Below are positions 7,433 to 12,671 of a stretch of 12,671 nucleotides of DNA, one piece after another. A program made the position numbers and the translations under genes. The notes beneath the pieces were generated by a model. That model was not told the DNA's origin. It was given only the letters and a program-made list of their open reading frames with translations, and ran no database searches. Origin of the DNA: Bacillota bacterium (GTDB lineage Bacteria; Bacillota; UBA4882; UBA10575); NCBI GenBank assembly GCA_012521315.1, contig JAAYMP010000031.1:1-12671 (forward strand), read 5' to 3'. The stretch's first letter is position 1, and the number at the start of each line of letters is the position of its first letter.

Positions 7433-7461
7433 AGAATAGCAGAAGAAACAACCCGTGTCAA
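7433..7461 (-). promoter_or_regulatory. Sigma-A-type promoter for pyrR-uraA
   Basis: On the minus strand a perfect -35 TTGACA (7461-7456) is followed by a 17-bp spacer and -10 TATTCT (7438-7433), with an extended -10 TG just upstream (TGCTATTCT). Transcription would begin near 7426, giving a leader of about 130 nt that contains the PyrR loop and terminator. Confidence 0.85.
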
Positions 7462-7478
7462 CACTTTTTTTCTCTGTT

Positions 7479-8018
7479 TTACTCCGTCGCAACATGGACC
7501 GGGATGGCCAGTAAGGGATAGACTTCATAGAAGTATGTTTTCCCGGCCACCTCCTGACTGAACACCTGCCGCGCTTTGGCCAGCGCTTCCTGGCCGATTT
7601 CTTCAATATAAGGGGTTAAATCAACCCGTTGCAAATATTCGAGGACTGTCGCCACGGCCAAGCGCTGAAACTGTTCCCGCGCAGCCGCCCCCATCTCCCG
7701 CGGCAGGCTGACCGCACCGTCCTCGTAAGGAATGAAGAGACTTTCCGGGTCCTGAAAAGCCCTTTTCAACGCGGCCGGTAGTTCCAGTTTCAATTGCTCC
7801 AAAAAAAGATGGAACTCGGAGAAAACTTCGGTTTTGAGCTGGTCACGGATGAAAAGCGCCGGCTGGTCCCGGTCCAATTGGATCCGAAAGCCCCCGCCGC
7901 TTAAATAAGTATAAACCAGCACCGTGGCCAGAAAAAGCGAACAAAAAACCCCGAGACAGAGTCCGGACCAAAAGCCGTTCTTCAGTGGCTCCGTTTGGGC
8001 GCTTGGTGTCTTTTTCAT
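7479..8018 (-). CDS. Hypothetical membrane-anchored protein, 179 residues
   Basis: I do not recognise this family. The sequence shows a short polar N-terminus (MKKTPSAQTEPLKNG), one hydrophobic segment at about residues 16-39 (FWSGLCLGVFCSLFLATVLVYTYL) and a remainder without further membrane helices. A single-pass protein with its C-terminal domain outside the cell is the simplest reading. No lipobox is convincing and no signal peptidase site is obvious, so it is more likely a signal anchor. The rest is mostly predicted helix, with FLEQLKLELPAALKRAF (about 71-87), an acidic stretch QDPESLFIPYEDG (about 88-100) and EEIGQEALAKARQVFSQEVAGKTYFYEVYPLLAIPVHV at the end. ATG 8018 has GGGGGAG about 6 nt upstream. 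It is flanked by a strong terminator and a 21-bp dyad upstream and the pyrR promoter downstream, so it is probably its own transcription unit. No terminator separates it from pyrR. Confidence 0.75.
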   Translation of the reverse strand: MKKTPSAQTEPLKNGFWSGLCLGVFCSLFLATVLVYTYLSGGGFRIQLDRDQPALFIRDQLKTEVFSEFHLFLEQLKLELPAALKRAFQDPESLFIPYEDGAVSLPREMGAAAREQFQRLAVATVLEYLQRVDLTPYIEEIGQEALAKARQVFSQEVAGKTYFYEVYPLLAIPVHVATE

Positions 8019-8040
8019 CCCTGCTCCCCCTTGCGGAAAT

Positions 8041-8061
8041 TTTAGGATTATTATTCCTAAA
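8041..8061. promoter_or_regulatory. 21-bp dyad upstream of the hypothetical gene, candidate operator
   Basis: Perfect seven-base inverted arms TTTAGGA (8041-8047) and TCCTAAA (8055-8061) flank TTATTAT. It lies between the terminator at 8085-8120 and the start codon at 8018, where the promoter must be. The AT-rich core includes TAATAAT on the minus strand, which could serve as a -10, but I find no well-spaced -35. It does not match the Fur/PerR box layout. The operator role is inferred from symmetry and position. Confidence 0.4.
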
Positions 8062-8084
8062 CCGGACCATGTTTATGTGCAAAG

Positions 8085-8120
8085 AAAAAGGCGGTAGTGA
8101 TCTCGCACTACCGCCTTTTT
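8085..8120. terminator. Strong bidirectional intrinsic terminator downstream of the VOR gene string
   Basis: Arms AAAAAGGCGGTAGTG (8085-8099) and CACTACCGCCTTTTT (8106-8120) are fifteen perfectly complementary bases around loop ATCTCG, with U-runs on both strands. It ends minus-strand transcription from the oxidoreductase genes about 190 bp upstream and would also insulate the hypothetical gene that follows. Confidence 0.93.
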
Positions 8121-8162
8121 TCCGGCTTCGTTGGACTTGATCATGTTTACGCCGAATCATTA

Positions 8163-8205
8163 GGCTCCTTCAGTTTTCTTCAGGCTTCTTCAAGTTCCTC
8201 AAGGC
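8163..8205 (-). repeat. Periodic 43-bp intergenic repeat, copy A
   Basis: On the minus strand this block reads GCCTTGAGGA, ACTTGAAGAA, GCCTGAAGAA, AACTGAAGGA, GCC, four ten-base units resembling RCYTGAAGAA. It aligns without gaps to the block at 8260-8302 at 29 of 43 positions, with most differences in the first 30 bases being transitions. It lies in the noncoding stretch 8121-8308. The short frames here have no good start or ribosome site. Next to it is a small dyad AAGGCC-TTT-GGCCTT (8201-8215). Confidence 0.55.
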
Positions 8206-8259
8206 CTTTGGCCTTTGCATCCTTTCCTAGACTTCCGCAGGAATCAGCAGTCGTCGGCG

Positions 8260-8302
8260 GGCCGCTTTAAGCGCCTTAAGGTTTCTTTAAGCTTCTCGAG
8301 GC
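8260..8302 (-). repeat. Periodic 43-bp intergenic repeat, copy B
   Basis: On the minus strand this block reads GCCTCGAGAA, GCTTAAAGAA, ACCTTAAGGC, GCTTAAAGCG, GCC, with an exact ten-base step. It begins 7 bp after the stop codon of the oxidoreductase gamma gene and is the partner of the block at 8163-8205. The units contain small palindromes (CTCGAG, AAGCTT, CCTTAAGG, CGCTTTAAGCG on the plus strand), so the RNA could form several short hairpins. The origin is unknown. Confidence 0.55.
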
Positions 8303-8308
8303 TTTTTT

Positions 8309-8851
8309 TCAGCCTTCGACCAGACTGAGTCCTTTCCGCAAGGCGGCGCTGTTCAAGGGGATTAAGTGATGCCGCCGGGCGGGTAAGACTTGCTGTAAAG
8401 CGGCTTCGATGCTGGCCACGGTGACCGCTTTCGTAAGCCCTAAGAAAGCGCCCAGCACCACCATATTGCCGATTTTGTCGTTCCCCAGCTCCCGGGCCAG
8501 TTCGTTGGCGGGGACGGCACAGATCCTGACCCCCTGAAGCTCCGGGGCTTCGGCGACCAGAGAAGAGTTATAAACAATCACCCCGCCGGGTTTCACTGCT
8601 CCTTTAAACCGCACCAGAGAAGGACCGTTCATCGCAATTAGGCCATCGGGTTCGGCCACGACCGGCGAGCCGATCGGCTGGGCGGAGATGACCACCGAGC
8701 AATTGGCCGTCCCGCCCCGCATCTCCGGACCGTAGGATGGAAACCAGGTTACCTCTTTCCCTTCTATCATCCCGCCGTACGCCAGCAGTTGCCCGATCAA
8801 CATCACACCTTGCCCGCCGAACCCGGCACAAATGATCTCATGCGTCACCAC
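8309..8851 (-). CDS. 2-oxoacid:ferredoxin oxidoreductase, gamma subunit (VOR/KOR type)
   Basis: The gamma subunit is the CoA-binding and assembly component of a four-subunit cytoplasmic 2-oxoacid:ferredoxin oxidoreductase, which converts a 2-oxoacid and CoA to acyl-CoA, CO2 and reduced ferredoxin. The 180 residues are a single POR gamma domain with the hallmark start HEIICAGFGGQGVMLIGQLLAYGG (4-27) and TWFPSYGPEMRGGTANCSVVIS (35-56). GTG 8851 follows AGGAGG (8858-8863) with a 6-nt spacer; a second in-frame GTG at 8848 is an equal alternative. It overlaps the end of the beta gene by 14 nt and is the last gene of the string. Subunit identity is certain. Whether the complex uses branched-chain 2-oxoacids or 2-oxoglutarate rests on the alpha subunit. 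Confidence 0.92.
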   Translation of the reverse strand: MVTHEIICAGFGGQGVMLIGQLLAYGGMIEGKEVTWFPSYGPEMRGGTANCSVVISAQPIGSPVVAEPDGLIAMNGPSLVRFKGAVKPGGVIVYNSSLVAEAPELQGVRICAVPANELARELGNDKIGNMVVLGAFLGLTKAVTVASIEAALQQVLPARRHHLIPLNSAALRKGLSLVEG

Positions 8852-9596
8852 CGGTCACCTCCTCCGGGGCACGGTACACGCCCAACGGATAATAGGGGAT
8901 CAACGTTTCCTTGATGTGACGGAGCGCTTCCGCCGGCGTCATCCCCCAGTTCGTCGGGCAAGAAGACAAGACCTCCACCAGGGAAAACCCTTTCCCGGCG
9001 ACTTGCAGGGCAAAGGCCTTGCGGATCGCCTGCCCCGCTTTAAGAATATGCTGGGGATCGTGGACACTGACCCGTTCCAGATAGGCCGGGCCATCCAGCG
9101 TAGCGAGGAGTTCGCAGACACGGATCGGATAACCGACGGTCGCCGTGTCCCGCCCGTAAGGCGAGGTGGTCGTCTTCTGCCCCGGCAGGGTGGTCGGAGC
9201 CATCTGGCCGCCGGTCATCCCGTAGACCGTGTTATTAACGAAGATCACCGTAATATTCTCCCCCCGGGTCGCGGCATGAATGATCTCGGCCATTCCAATG
9301 GAGGCCAGGTCCCCATCGCCTTGGTAGGAGAAGACGACGGCGTCAGGATGGACCCGCTTCACACCGGTCGCCACCGCCGGCGCCCGGCCATGGGCCGCTT
9401 CCTGAAAATCGACGTCAAAATAATCATAAGCCAAAACCGCGCAGCCCACCGGGGCAATCCCCACGGTCCGTTCCTGGATCCCCAAATCGTCAATGGCTTC
9501 CGCCACCAAACGGTGGATAATCCCGTGGGTGCAGCCGGGGCAGTAATGGGTCCGCCTTTGGGACAGGGCGCGGGGGTAAGCAAAGACCTTCTTCAT
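8838..9596 (-). CDS. 2-oxoacid:ferredoxin oxidoreductase, beta subunit (TPP-binding)
   Basis: The beta subunit binds thiamine diphosphate and a proximal [4Fe-4S] cluster. The 252-residue protein has HYCPGCTHGIIHRL (17-30), the Mg-TPP motif from GDGD (93-96) to NN (121-122), and TLPGQKTTTSPYGRD (136-150). Four cysteines expected to hold the cluster are visible: Cys19, Cys22, Cys52 (PVGC) and Cys213 (SSCPTNWG). The length is usual for the family. The ATG overlaps the alpha stop by four bases (ATGA), and AGGAGG lies just upstream, so the subunits are probably translated in a coupled way. No unusual features are seen. Confidence 0.94.
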   Translation of the reverse strand: MKKVFAYPRALSQRRTHYCPGCTHGIIHRLVAEAIDDLGIQERTVGIAPVGCAVLAYDYFDVDFQEAAHGRAPAVATGVKRVHPDAVVFSYQGDGDLASIGMAEIIHAATRGENITVIFVNNTVYGMTGGQMAPTTLPGQKTTTSPYGRDTATVGYPIRVCELLATLDGPAYLERVSVHDPQHILKAGQAIRKAFALQVAGKGFSLVEVLSSCPTNWGMTPAEALRHIKETLIPYYPLGVYRAPEEVTGGDA

Positions 9597-10657
9597 CCTT
9601 CTCCTCCTTCCGACAGCAGTGACCGGATCCGGTCGTAAACCTCACGGACCGTGGGTACCGTCCCGTTCAGCTTGCCGAAGAACGCCACCTTTTCACGGTC
9701 GTTGACACCGAGGATGACATCCTCCACCAGCTGACCGGCGCTCATCTCCACCACGAGGAAGCGTTTCCCCGCCGTCGCCAGCTCCGCCAAGATTTGCTGC
9801 GGAAAAGGCCATAAAGTGATGGGGCGCAGCAGTCCGACTTTCTTCTTTTCCTGCCGCAAACGGGCAATGGCCGAACGGGCCACCCGGGAAGTGGTCCCGT
9901 AGGCCACCACGACCAGATCCGCCTCTTCCACCCCGTCGGCTTCATAGCGGACTTCCGACGCGGCCATCCGCGCGTATTTCGCCTGGAGTTCCCGGTTGAT
10001 CCGCTCCAGGTCTTCGCCGACCAACCCCAGACTGTTAATGATATTGGGTTTGCTGCGCCCGCGTTTTCCCGTGGTCGCCCACGGTTGATCCGGCGCCACG
10101 GTCCGGAGCGGGGGCAGCACGACCGGCTCCATCATCTGGCCCATGATCGCGTCGGTCAAGATCATGACCGGATTCCGGTATGCTTCGGCTTTATCAAAGG
10201 CCAAACCGATCAGATCCACCATCTCCTGGGCGTTGCCGGGGGCATAGACCAACAAGCGGTAATCGCCGTGGCCGCCGCCTTTGGTCGCTTGAAAATAATC
10301 GGCTTGAGACGGGTTAAGCCCCCCCAACCCCGGTCCCCCCCGGGCGACGTTCACAATGACACAGGGTACTTGCGCCCCCGCCAGGTAGGAGATGCCCTCC
10401 TGTTTTAGGCTGATCCCCGGACTGGAGGAGGAAGTCAAAACCCGCGCCCCCGCGCCGCCGGCCCCGTAGACCATATTAATGGCGCTCACTTCACTCTCCG
10501 CTTGCAGAAAAACACCGCCCACTTCCGGCATCCGCCGGGCCATGTATTCCGGAATTTCATTCTGGGGCGTGATCGGATAGCCGAAGAAGTAACGGCAGCC
10601 GGCGCGGATCGCCCCTTCGGCCAACGCTTCGTTCCCTTTCATCATCACTCGTTCCAA
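9593..10657 (-). CDS. vorB: 2-oxoacid:ferredoxin oxidoreductase, alpha subunit (VorB-like, KorA-related)
   Basis: The alpha subunit carries the substrate-side pyrimidine domain and the transketolase C-terminal domain of the complex. The 354 residues begin MERVMMKGNEALAEGAIRAGCRYFFGYPITPQNE. Other landmarks are GGVFLQAESEVSAINMVYGA, TSSSSPGISLKQEGISYLAGA, ARGGPGLGGLNPSQADYFQATKGGGHGDYRL and ILTDAIMGQMMEPV. These match, from memory, proteins called 3-methyl-2-oxobutanoate (2-ketoisovalerate) oxidoreductase VorB better than archaeal KorA, but a 2-oxoglutarate enzyme cannot be excluded. I chose TTG 10657: AGGAGGTG (10666-10673) is 8 nt upstream, and it gives the usual short leader before MKGNEA. 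The GTG and ATGs nine or more bases later lie too far from that site. The ferredoxin subunit gene is 40 bp upstream. Confidence 0.9.
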   Translation of the reverse strand: MERVMMKGNEALAEGAIRAGCRYFFGYPITPQNEIPEYMARRMPEVGGVFLQAESEVSAINMVYGAGGAGARVLTSSSSPGISLKQEGISYLAGAQVPCVIVNVARGGPGLGGLNPSQADYFQATKGGGHGDYRLLVYAPGNAQEMVDLIGLAFDKAEAYRNPVMILTDAIMGQMMEPVVLPPLRTVAPDQPWATTGKRGRSKPNIINSLGLVGEDLERINRELQAKYARMAASEVRYEADGVEEADLVVVAYGTTSRVARSAIARLRQEKKKVGLLRPITLWPFPQQILAELATAGKRFLVVEMSAGQLVEDVILGVNDREKVAFFGKLNGTVPTVREVYDRIRSLLSEGGEG

Positions 10658-10697
10658 ATAGACCCCACCTCCTGTTCTATACCGCTCTTCGGAAGCT

Positions 10698-10898
10698 CTA
10701 TTTGTAGACCTCAATCACCACATCCGGGCAGATCCGGGCGCAAAAGGCACAACCGATACAACCGTCGCCAATTGTTTCGACAAAATGATACCCTTGACTG
10801 TTCAGCCGTTCCGACATCCCCAGGATTTTCTTGGGACAAACCGAAACGCATAACTCACACCCTTTGCAACGCTCTTCATCAATGGTAATCCGCGCCAA
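10698..10898 (-). CDS. 2-oxoacid:ferredoxin oxidoreductase, delta subunit (2[4Fe-4S] ferredoxin-like)
   Basis: This 66-residue protein carries electrons from the beta-subunit cluster to external ferredoxin. It has two complete CxxCxxCxxxCP motifs: Cys11, 14, 17, 21 (CKGCELCVSVCP) and Cys47, 50, 53, 57 (CIGCAFCARICP), so two [4Fe-4S] clusters are expected. The start is TTG 10898 with AGGAG (10907-10911) 8 nt upstream; the nearest ATG (10906) is in another frame. It is the first oxidoreductase gene of the string (delta-alpha-beta-gamma), 25 bp after the NTPase gene, and encodes a typical VorD/KorD-like subunit. Confidence 0.92.
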   Translation of the reverse strand: MARITIDEERCKGCELCVSVCPKKILGMSERLNSQGYHFVETIGDGCIGCAFCARICPDVVIEVYK

Positions 10899-10923
10899 AA
10901 CGCCATCTCCTCTCTCCAGGTTG

Positions 10924-11610
10924 TTATGACCAGTTTTCCTCCTCTTCCCAGGGGGGAAGCATGAACAACTTTAGCGGAAAAACTTGCTCCCTTCCGGCCT
11001 GTTCCACCGTCAATTGGGCTTCATCCGTATAGGTCCGGAAAACCACCGGTAACTTCAACCGGCCGGCTGCCGCCTCCACCAGAAGCGCCCCGCGCGCCCG
11101 CACTTGCCGGTCGGTCAAATTCCCCAGATTACTGTTGTCAATCAGGCCGGTAATCTTGAGGCGGGAAGCCGCTTCCACCTCCCGGGCCAGGCCGGCAATA
11201 CATGCGGGGTCTTCATAGCCGGGCCGGTAAGGGTTAACGACCAGCCACAACTGGTACGGGTTGGCCTGAAAATAGGGTTGAAAACGGCCCAAAACCCGGG
11301 CCCCGACCGGATCCCCGCCGACATCAAAGACGACCTGGTGGTCCGGGCTTTGCAAAAAACTGAAAATCCGGGGCGACAGGGCCGGAAGGTCCGCCATCTC
11401 CAGGCCGGGCGAGGTTGAGACCAGATCAATCCCGTCCTCCTTCAGGCGCCGGGTTAAAGTGCGGGAACGGAAATAGGGGTTGACGATATCCAGATCAACC
11501 AGCCCAACCCTTTGGCCTTGCCGCCGGAGATACAAAGCATAATTAACCGCCACTTCCGTTTTGCCGCTACCGAAGGGTCCGGTGAAGATGGTGATTCTGC
11601 CCGCTTCCAT
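10924..11610 (-). CDS. P-loop NTPase of unknown function, linked to the oxidoreductase genes
   Basis: The 228-residue soluble protein has a Walker A motif GPFGSGKT (11-18), followed by GLVDLDIVNPYFRSR (36-50), where DLD resembles the second Asp-rich motif of SIMIBI-class ATPases, and a Walker B-like strand QVVFDVGGD (92-100). Later landmarks are WLVVNPYRPGYED (122-134) and ITGLIDNSNLGNLTD (153-167), the second resembling a base-recognition region. I do not recognise a named family. The fold looks like MinD/CooC-type or metal-chaperone NTPases, but no metal-binding cysteines are present. ATG 11610 has GGAGG 8 nt upstream, and the ribosome site lies within the end of folC, one base separating the two genes. 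The placement directly ahead of four Fe-S/TPP enzyme subunits suggests a role in their maturation or regulation, which is inference. The last residues (PPWEEEENWS) form an acidic tail. Confidence 0.8.
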   Translation of the reverse strand: MEAGRITIFTGPFGSGKTEVAVNYALYLRRQGQRVGLVDLDIVNPYFRSRTLTRRLKEDGIDLVSTSPGLEMADLPALSPRIFSFLQSPDHQVVFDVGGDPVGARVLGRFQPYFQANPYQLWLVVNPYRPGYEDPACIAGLAREVEAASRLKITGLIDNSNLGNLTDRQVRARGALLVEAAAGRLKLPVVFRTYTDEAQLTVEQAGREQVFPLKLFMLPPWEEEENWS

Positions 11611-11611
11611 A

Positions 11612-12671
11612 TTAACTTCCTCCGGCGGCCTCAGCAAAATGGCCAAGAATAAACGGGCGTAGATAGCCCACCAAATACAAGGAACCGGTCACCAGCAACA
11701 ATTCATCCGCTTCCATCTCCGCCAGGGCGGCCTGCAGCGCCGCCAGCGGATCGTCAATCACCACGGTGTTTACCCCCAGATCCTGAAAACAGCGGGCCAC
11801 CCGGGCGCTGGGGGCGGTTTTCCCGTCCGGGACGGTCGTGGCGTAAACCCGGTGCAGATTATCACCTAAAACCGAAGTCAAAAGCATCCCCATCATTTCC
11901 ACCGGCCGGTTGTTGAGAATCCCTACGACCAGCCGGATCCGGCGTTCCGGAAAGAGCTTCGCCAAACCGTGGGCAAGGTTAATCACCCCGTCCTGATTAT
12001 GGGCCCCGTCCAGCAGAACCGAAGGCGGACCCGGAAAATATTCCATCCGGCCAGGCCAGGTTACCGTATCAAACCCTGCCAACAGGTCTTCTTGCGCCCA
12101 GGGCAAACCCTGCGCCTTCACCAACTGAAGCAGGCCGAAGGCCACCGCCGCGTTAGCCGCCTGGTGGGGCCCAAGAAGGTTAACCCGGACCGCGAGCGGC
12201 GTCTCCTCCCGCCACTGCAGCTTCAGGTAGGTCCCGGATAAATCCGCCCGTTCAAACTGACAACCGATCTCCTTCCCCACGCGATAATAGGGTGCCGAAA
12301 CCGCCCGCGCCGTCTCGGCCAAAACCGCACTTGCTTCCGGCGCTTGTTCCCCAAACACCACCGGGATTCCCGGTTTGATGATCCCGGCCTTTTCGCGGGC
12401 GATGGAAACCAGATCCGGCCCTAAATATTCCCGGTGATCAAGGGCGATATGGGTAATTCCCGCCACCAAGGGAGTCAGGACATTGGTGGCATCCAGCCGG
12501 CCACCCATCCCCACTTCGACAACGGCCACATCCACCTGCTCCTCGGCAAAGTACTTGAAGGCTAAAAGGGTTCCAAATTCAAACTCGGTCGGATGACCGA
12601 CCAACGGATCCAGGGCTGCCTCTTCCACCACCGGCTGGACCGCGCTGACCAGTGCGGCGAGCCTTTCCGGG
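11612..12671 (-). CDS. folC: Folylpolyglutamate synthase / dihydrofolate synthase FolC (5' end outside window)
   Basis: FolC adds glutamate residues to folates and, in bifunctional forms, joins dihydropteroate with glutamate, using ATP. The frame is open to the window edge, so the N-terminus with the P-loop is missing; about 353 residues are visible. Family landmarks are GHPTEFEFGTLLAFKYFAE, VAVVEVGMGGRLDATNV, ITHIALDHREYLGPDLVSIAREKAGIIKPG, the Mur-ligase central domain (LLGPHQAANAAVAFGLL), TWPGRMEYF and LLDGAHNQDG. In the C-terminal domain, where many FolC proteins have a DKD motif, this one reads VVGILNNRPVEMM. The stop lies 1 bp before the NTPase gene, which supports co-transcription with it and the oxidoreductase genes. 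A functional link between folate glutamylation and 2-oxoacid oxidation is not implied by this alone. Confidence 0.95.
   Translation of the reverse strand, partial: PERLAALVSAVQPVVEEAALDPLVGHPTEFEFGTLLAFKYFAEEQVDVAVVEVGMGGRLDATNVLTPLVAGITHIALDHREYLGPDLVSIAREKAGIIKPGIPVVFGEQAPEASAVLAETARAVSAPYYRVGKEIGCQFERADLSGTYLKLQWREETPLAVRVNLLGPHQAANAAVAFGLLQLVKAQGLPWAQEDLLAGFDTVTWPGRMEYFPGPPSVLLDGAHNQDGVINLAHGLAKLFPERRIRLVVGILNNRPVEMMGMLLTSVLGDNLHRVYATTVPDGKTAPSARVARCFQDLGVNTVVIDDPLAALQAALAEMEADELLLVTGSLYLVGYLRPFILGHFAEAAGGS

Noticed and set aside
7843..8160. A 105-codon open frame across the terminator and the start of the hypothetical gene
   Set aside because: It runs through the 8085-8120 terminator, is overlapped by a better-supported gene with a ribosome site, and has basic low-complexity content.
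8170..8220. A 16-residue minus-strand frame (MQRPKALRNLKKPEEN) in the gap after the gamma gene
   Set aside because: AGGAAAGG directly abuts the ATG with no spacer, and the sequence follows the 10-nt repeat period rather than showing coding bias.
8291..8318. Hairpin AGGCT/AGCCT with a seven-base homopolymer-rich loop at the gamma stop codon as a terminator
   Set aside because: The stem has only five pairs and the homopolymer run is in the loop rather than after the stem; the real terminator is at 8085-8120.
8832..9638. A long plus-strand open frame (268 codons) antisense to the beta subunit, and similar antisense frames in 4324-4857 and 10502-10888
   Set aside because: They mirror well-conserved genes on the other strand. 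Their products are rich in Arg, Gly, His and Pro as expected from GC-rich antisense, and no ribosome site or domain was seen.

Overview
The window looks like chromosomal DNA of an anaerobic, Gram-positive-type (Firmicutes/Clostridia-like) bacterium. The indications are strong AGGAGG-type ribosome binding sites with frequent TTG and GTG starts, PyrR-type transcription attenuation, ferredoxin-dependent 2-oxoacid oxidation, and Firmicutes-like protein sequences. Species-level placement is not possible from the sequence alone. I see no insertion sequence, prophage, CRISPR array, tRNA or rRNA.

Left third (1-5215, plus strand): a compact chemosensory operon in the order mcp (3' end only), cheW, cheA, cheR, cheB. 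It supplies receptor output, coupling, histidine kinase, receptor methyltransferase and receptor methylesterase. No cheY, cheC or cheD lies in the visible part, so the output response regulator must be encoded elsewhere or upstream. A strong GC-rich hairpin sits between cheW and cheA. The operon ends in a terminator that overlaps the cheB stop codon and also faces the convergent uracil permease gene.

Middle (5240-8120, minus strand): a pyrimidine salvage unit, pyrR then uraA, transcribed right to left from a good sigma-A-type promoter (TTGACA, 17 bp, TATTCT with an extended -10 TG). Two attenuators can be read from the sequence, one in the pyrR leader and one between pyrR and uraA. Each has a PyrR-binding-loop-like hairpin (hexaloops CCGUGA and CGGAGC), a possible antiterminator and an intrinsic terminator. 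PyrR probably shuts down its own gene and the permease when UMP/UTP is plentiful. Upstream of this unit is an unrecognised membrane-anchored protein gene, preceded by a 21-bp dyad and a strong terminator.

Right third (8163-12671, minus strand): a tightly packed gene string, folC (5' end outside the window), a P-loop NTPase of unknown role, then the four subunits of a 2-oxoacid:ferredoxin oxidoreductase (ferredoxin-like delta, alpha, beta, gamma), most like the branched-chain 2-oxoacid (VOR) type. Neighbouring genes abut or overlap (1-nt gap, 4-nt ATGA overlap, 14-nt overlap), which suggests one transcript. Between the gamma gene and the terminator at 8085-8120 lies about 190 bp of noncoding sequence with two diverged 43-bp blocks, each built on a roughly 10-nt period.

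Most of the window is recognisable housekeeping and accessory metabolism. The items most worth a second look are the paired PyrR attenuators, the NTPase tied to the VOR operon, the periodic intergenic repeat and the cheW-cheA hairpin. I did not find a convincing new multi-gene system.
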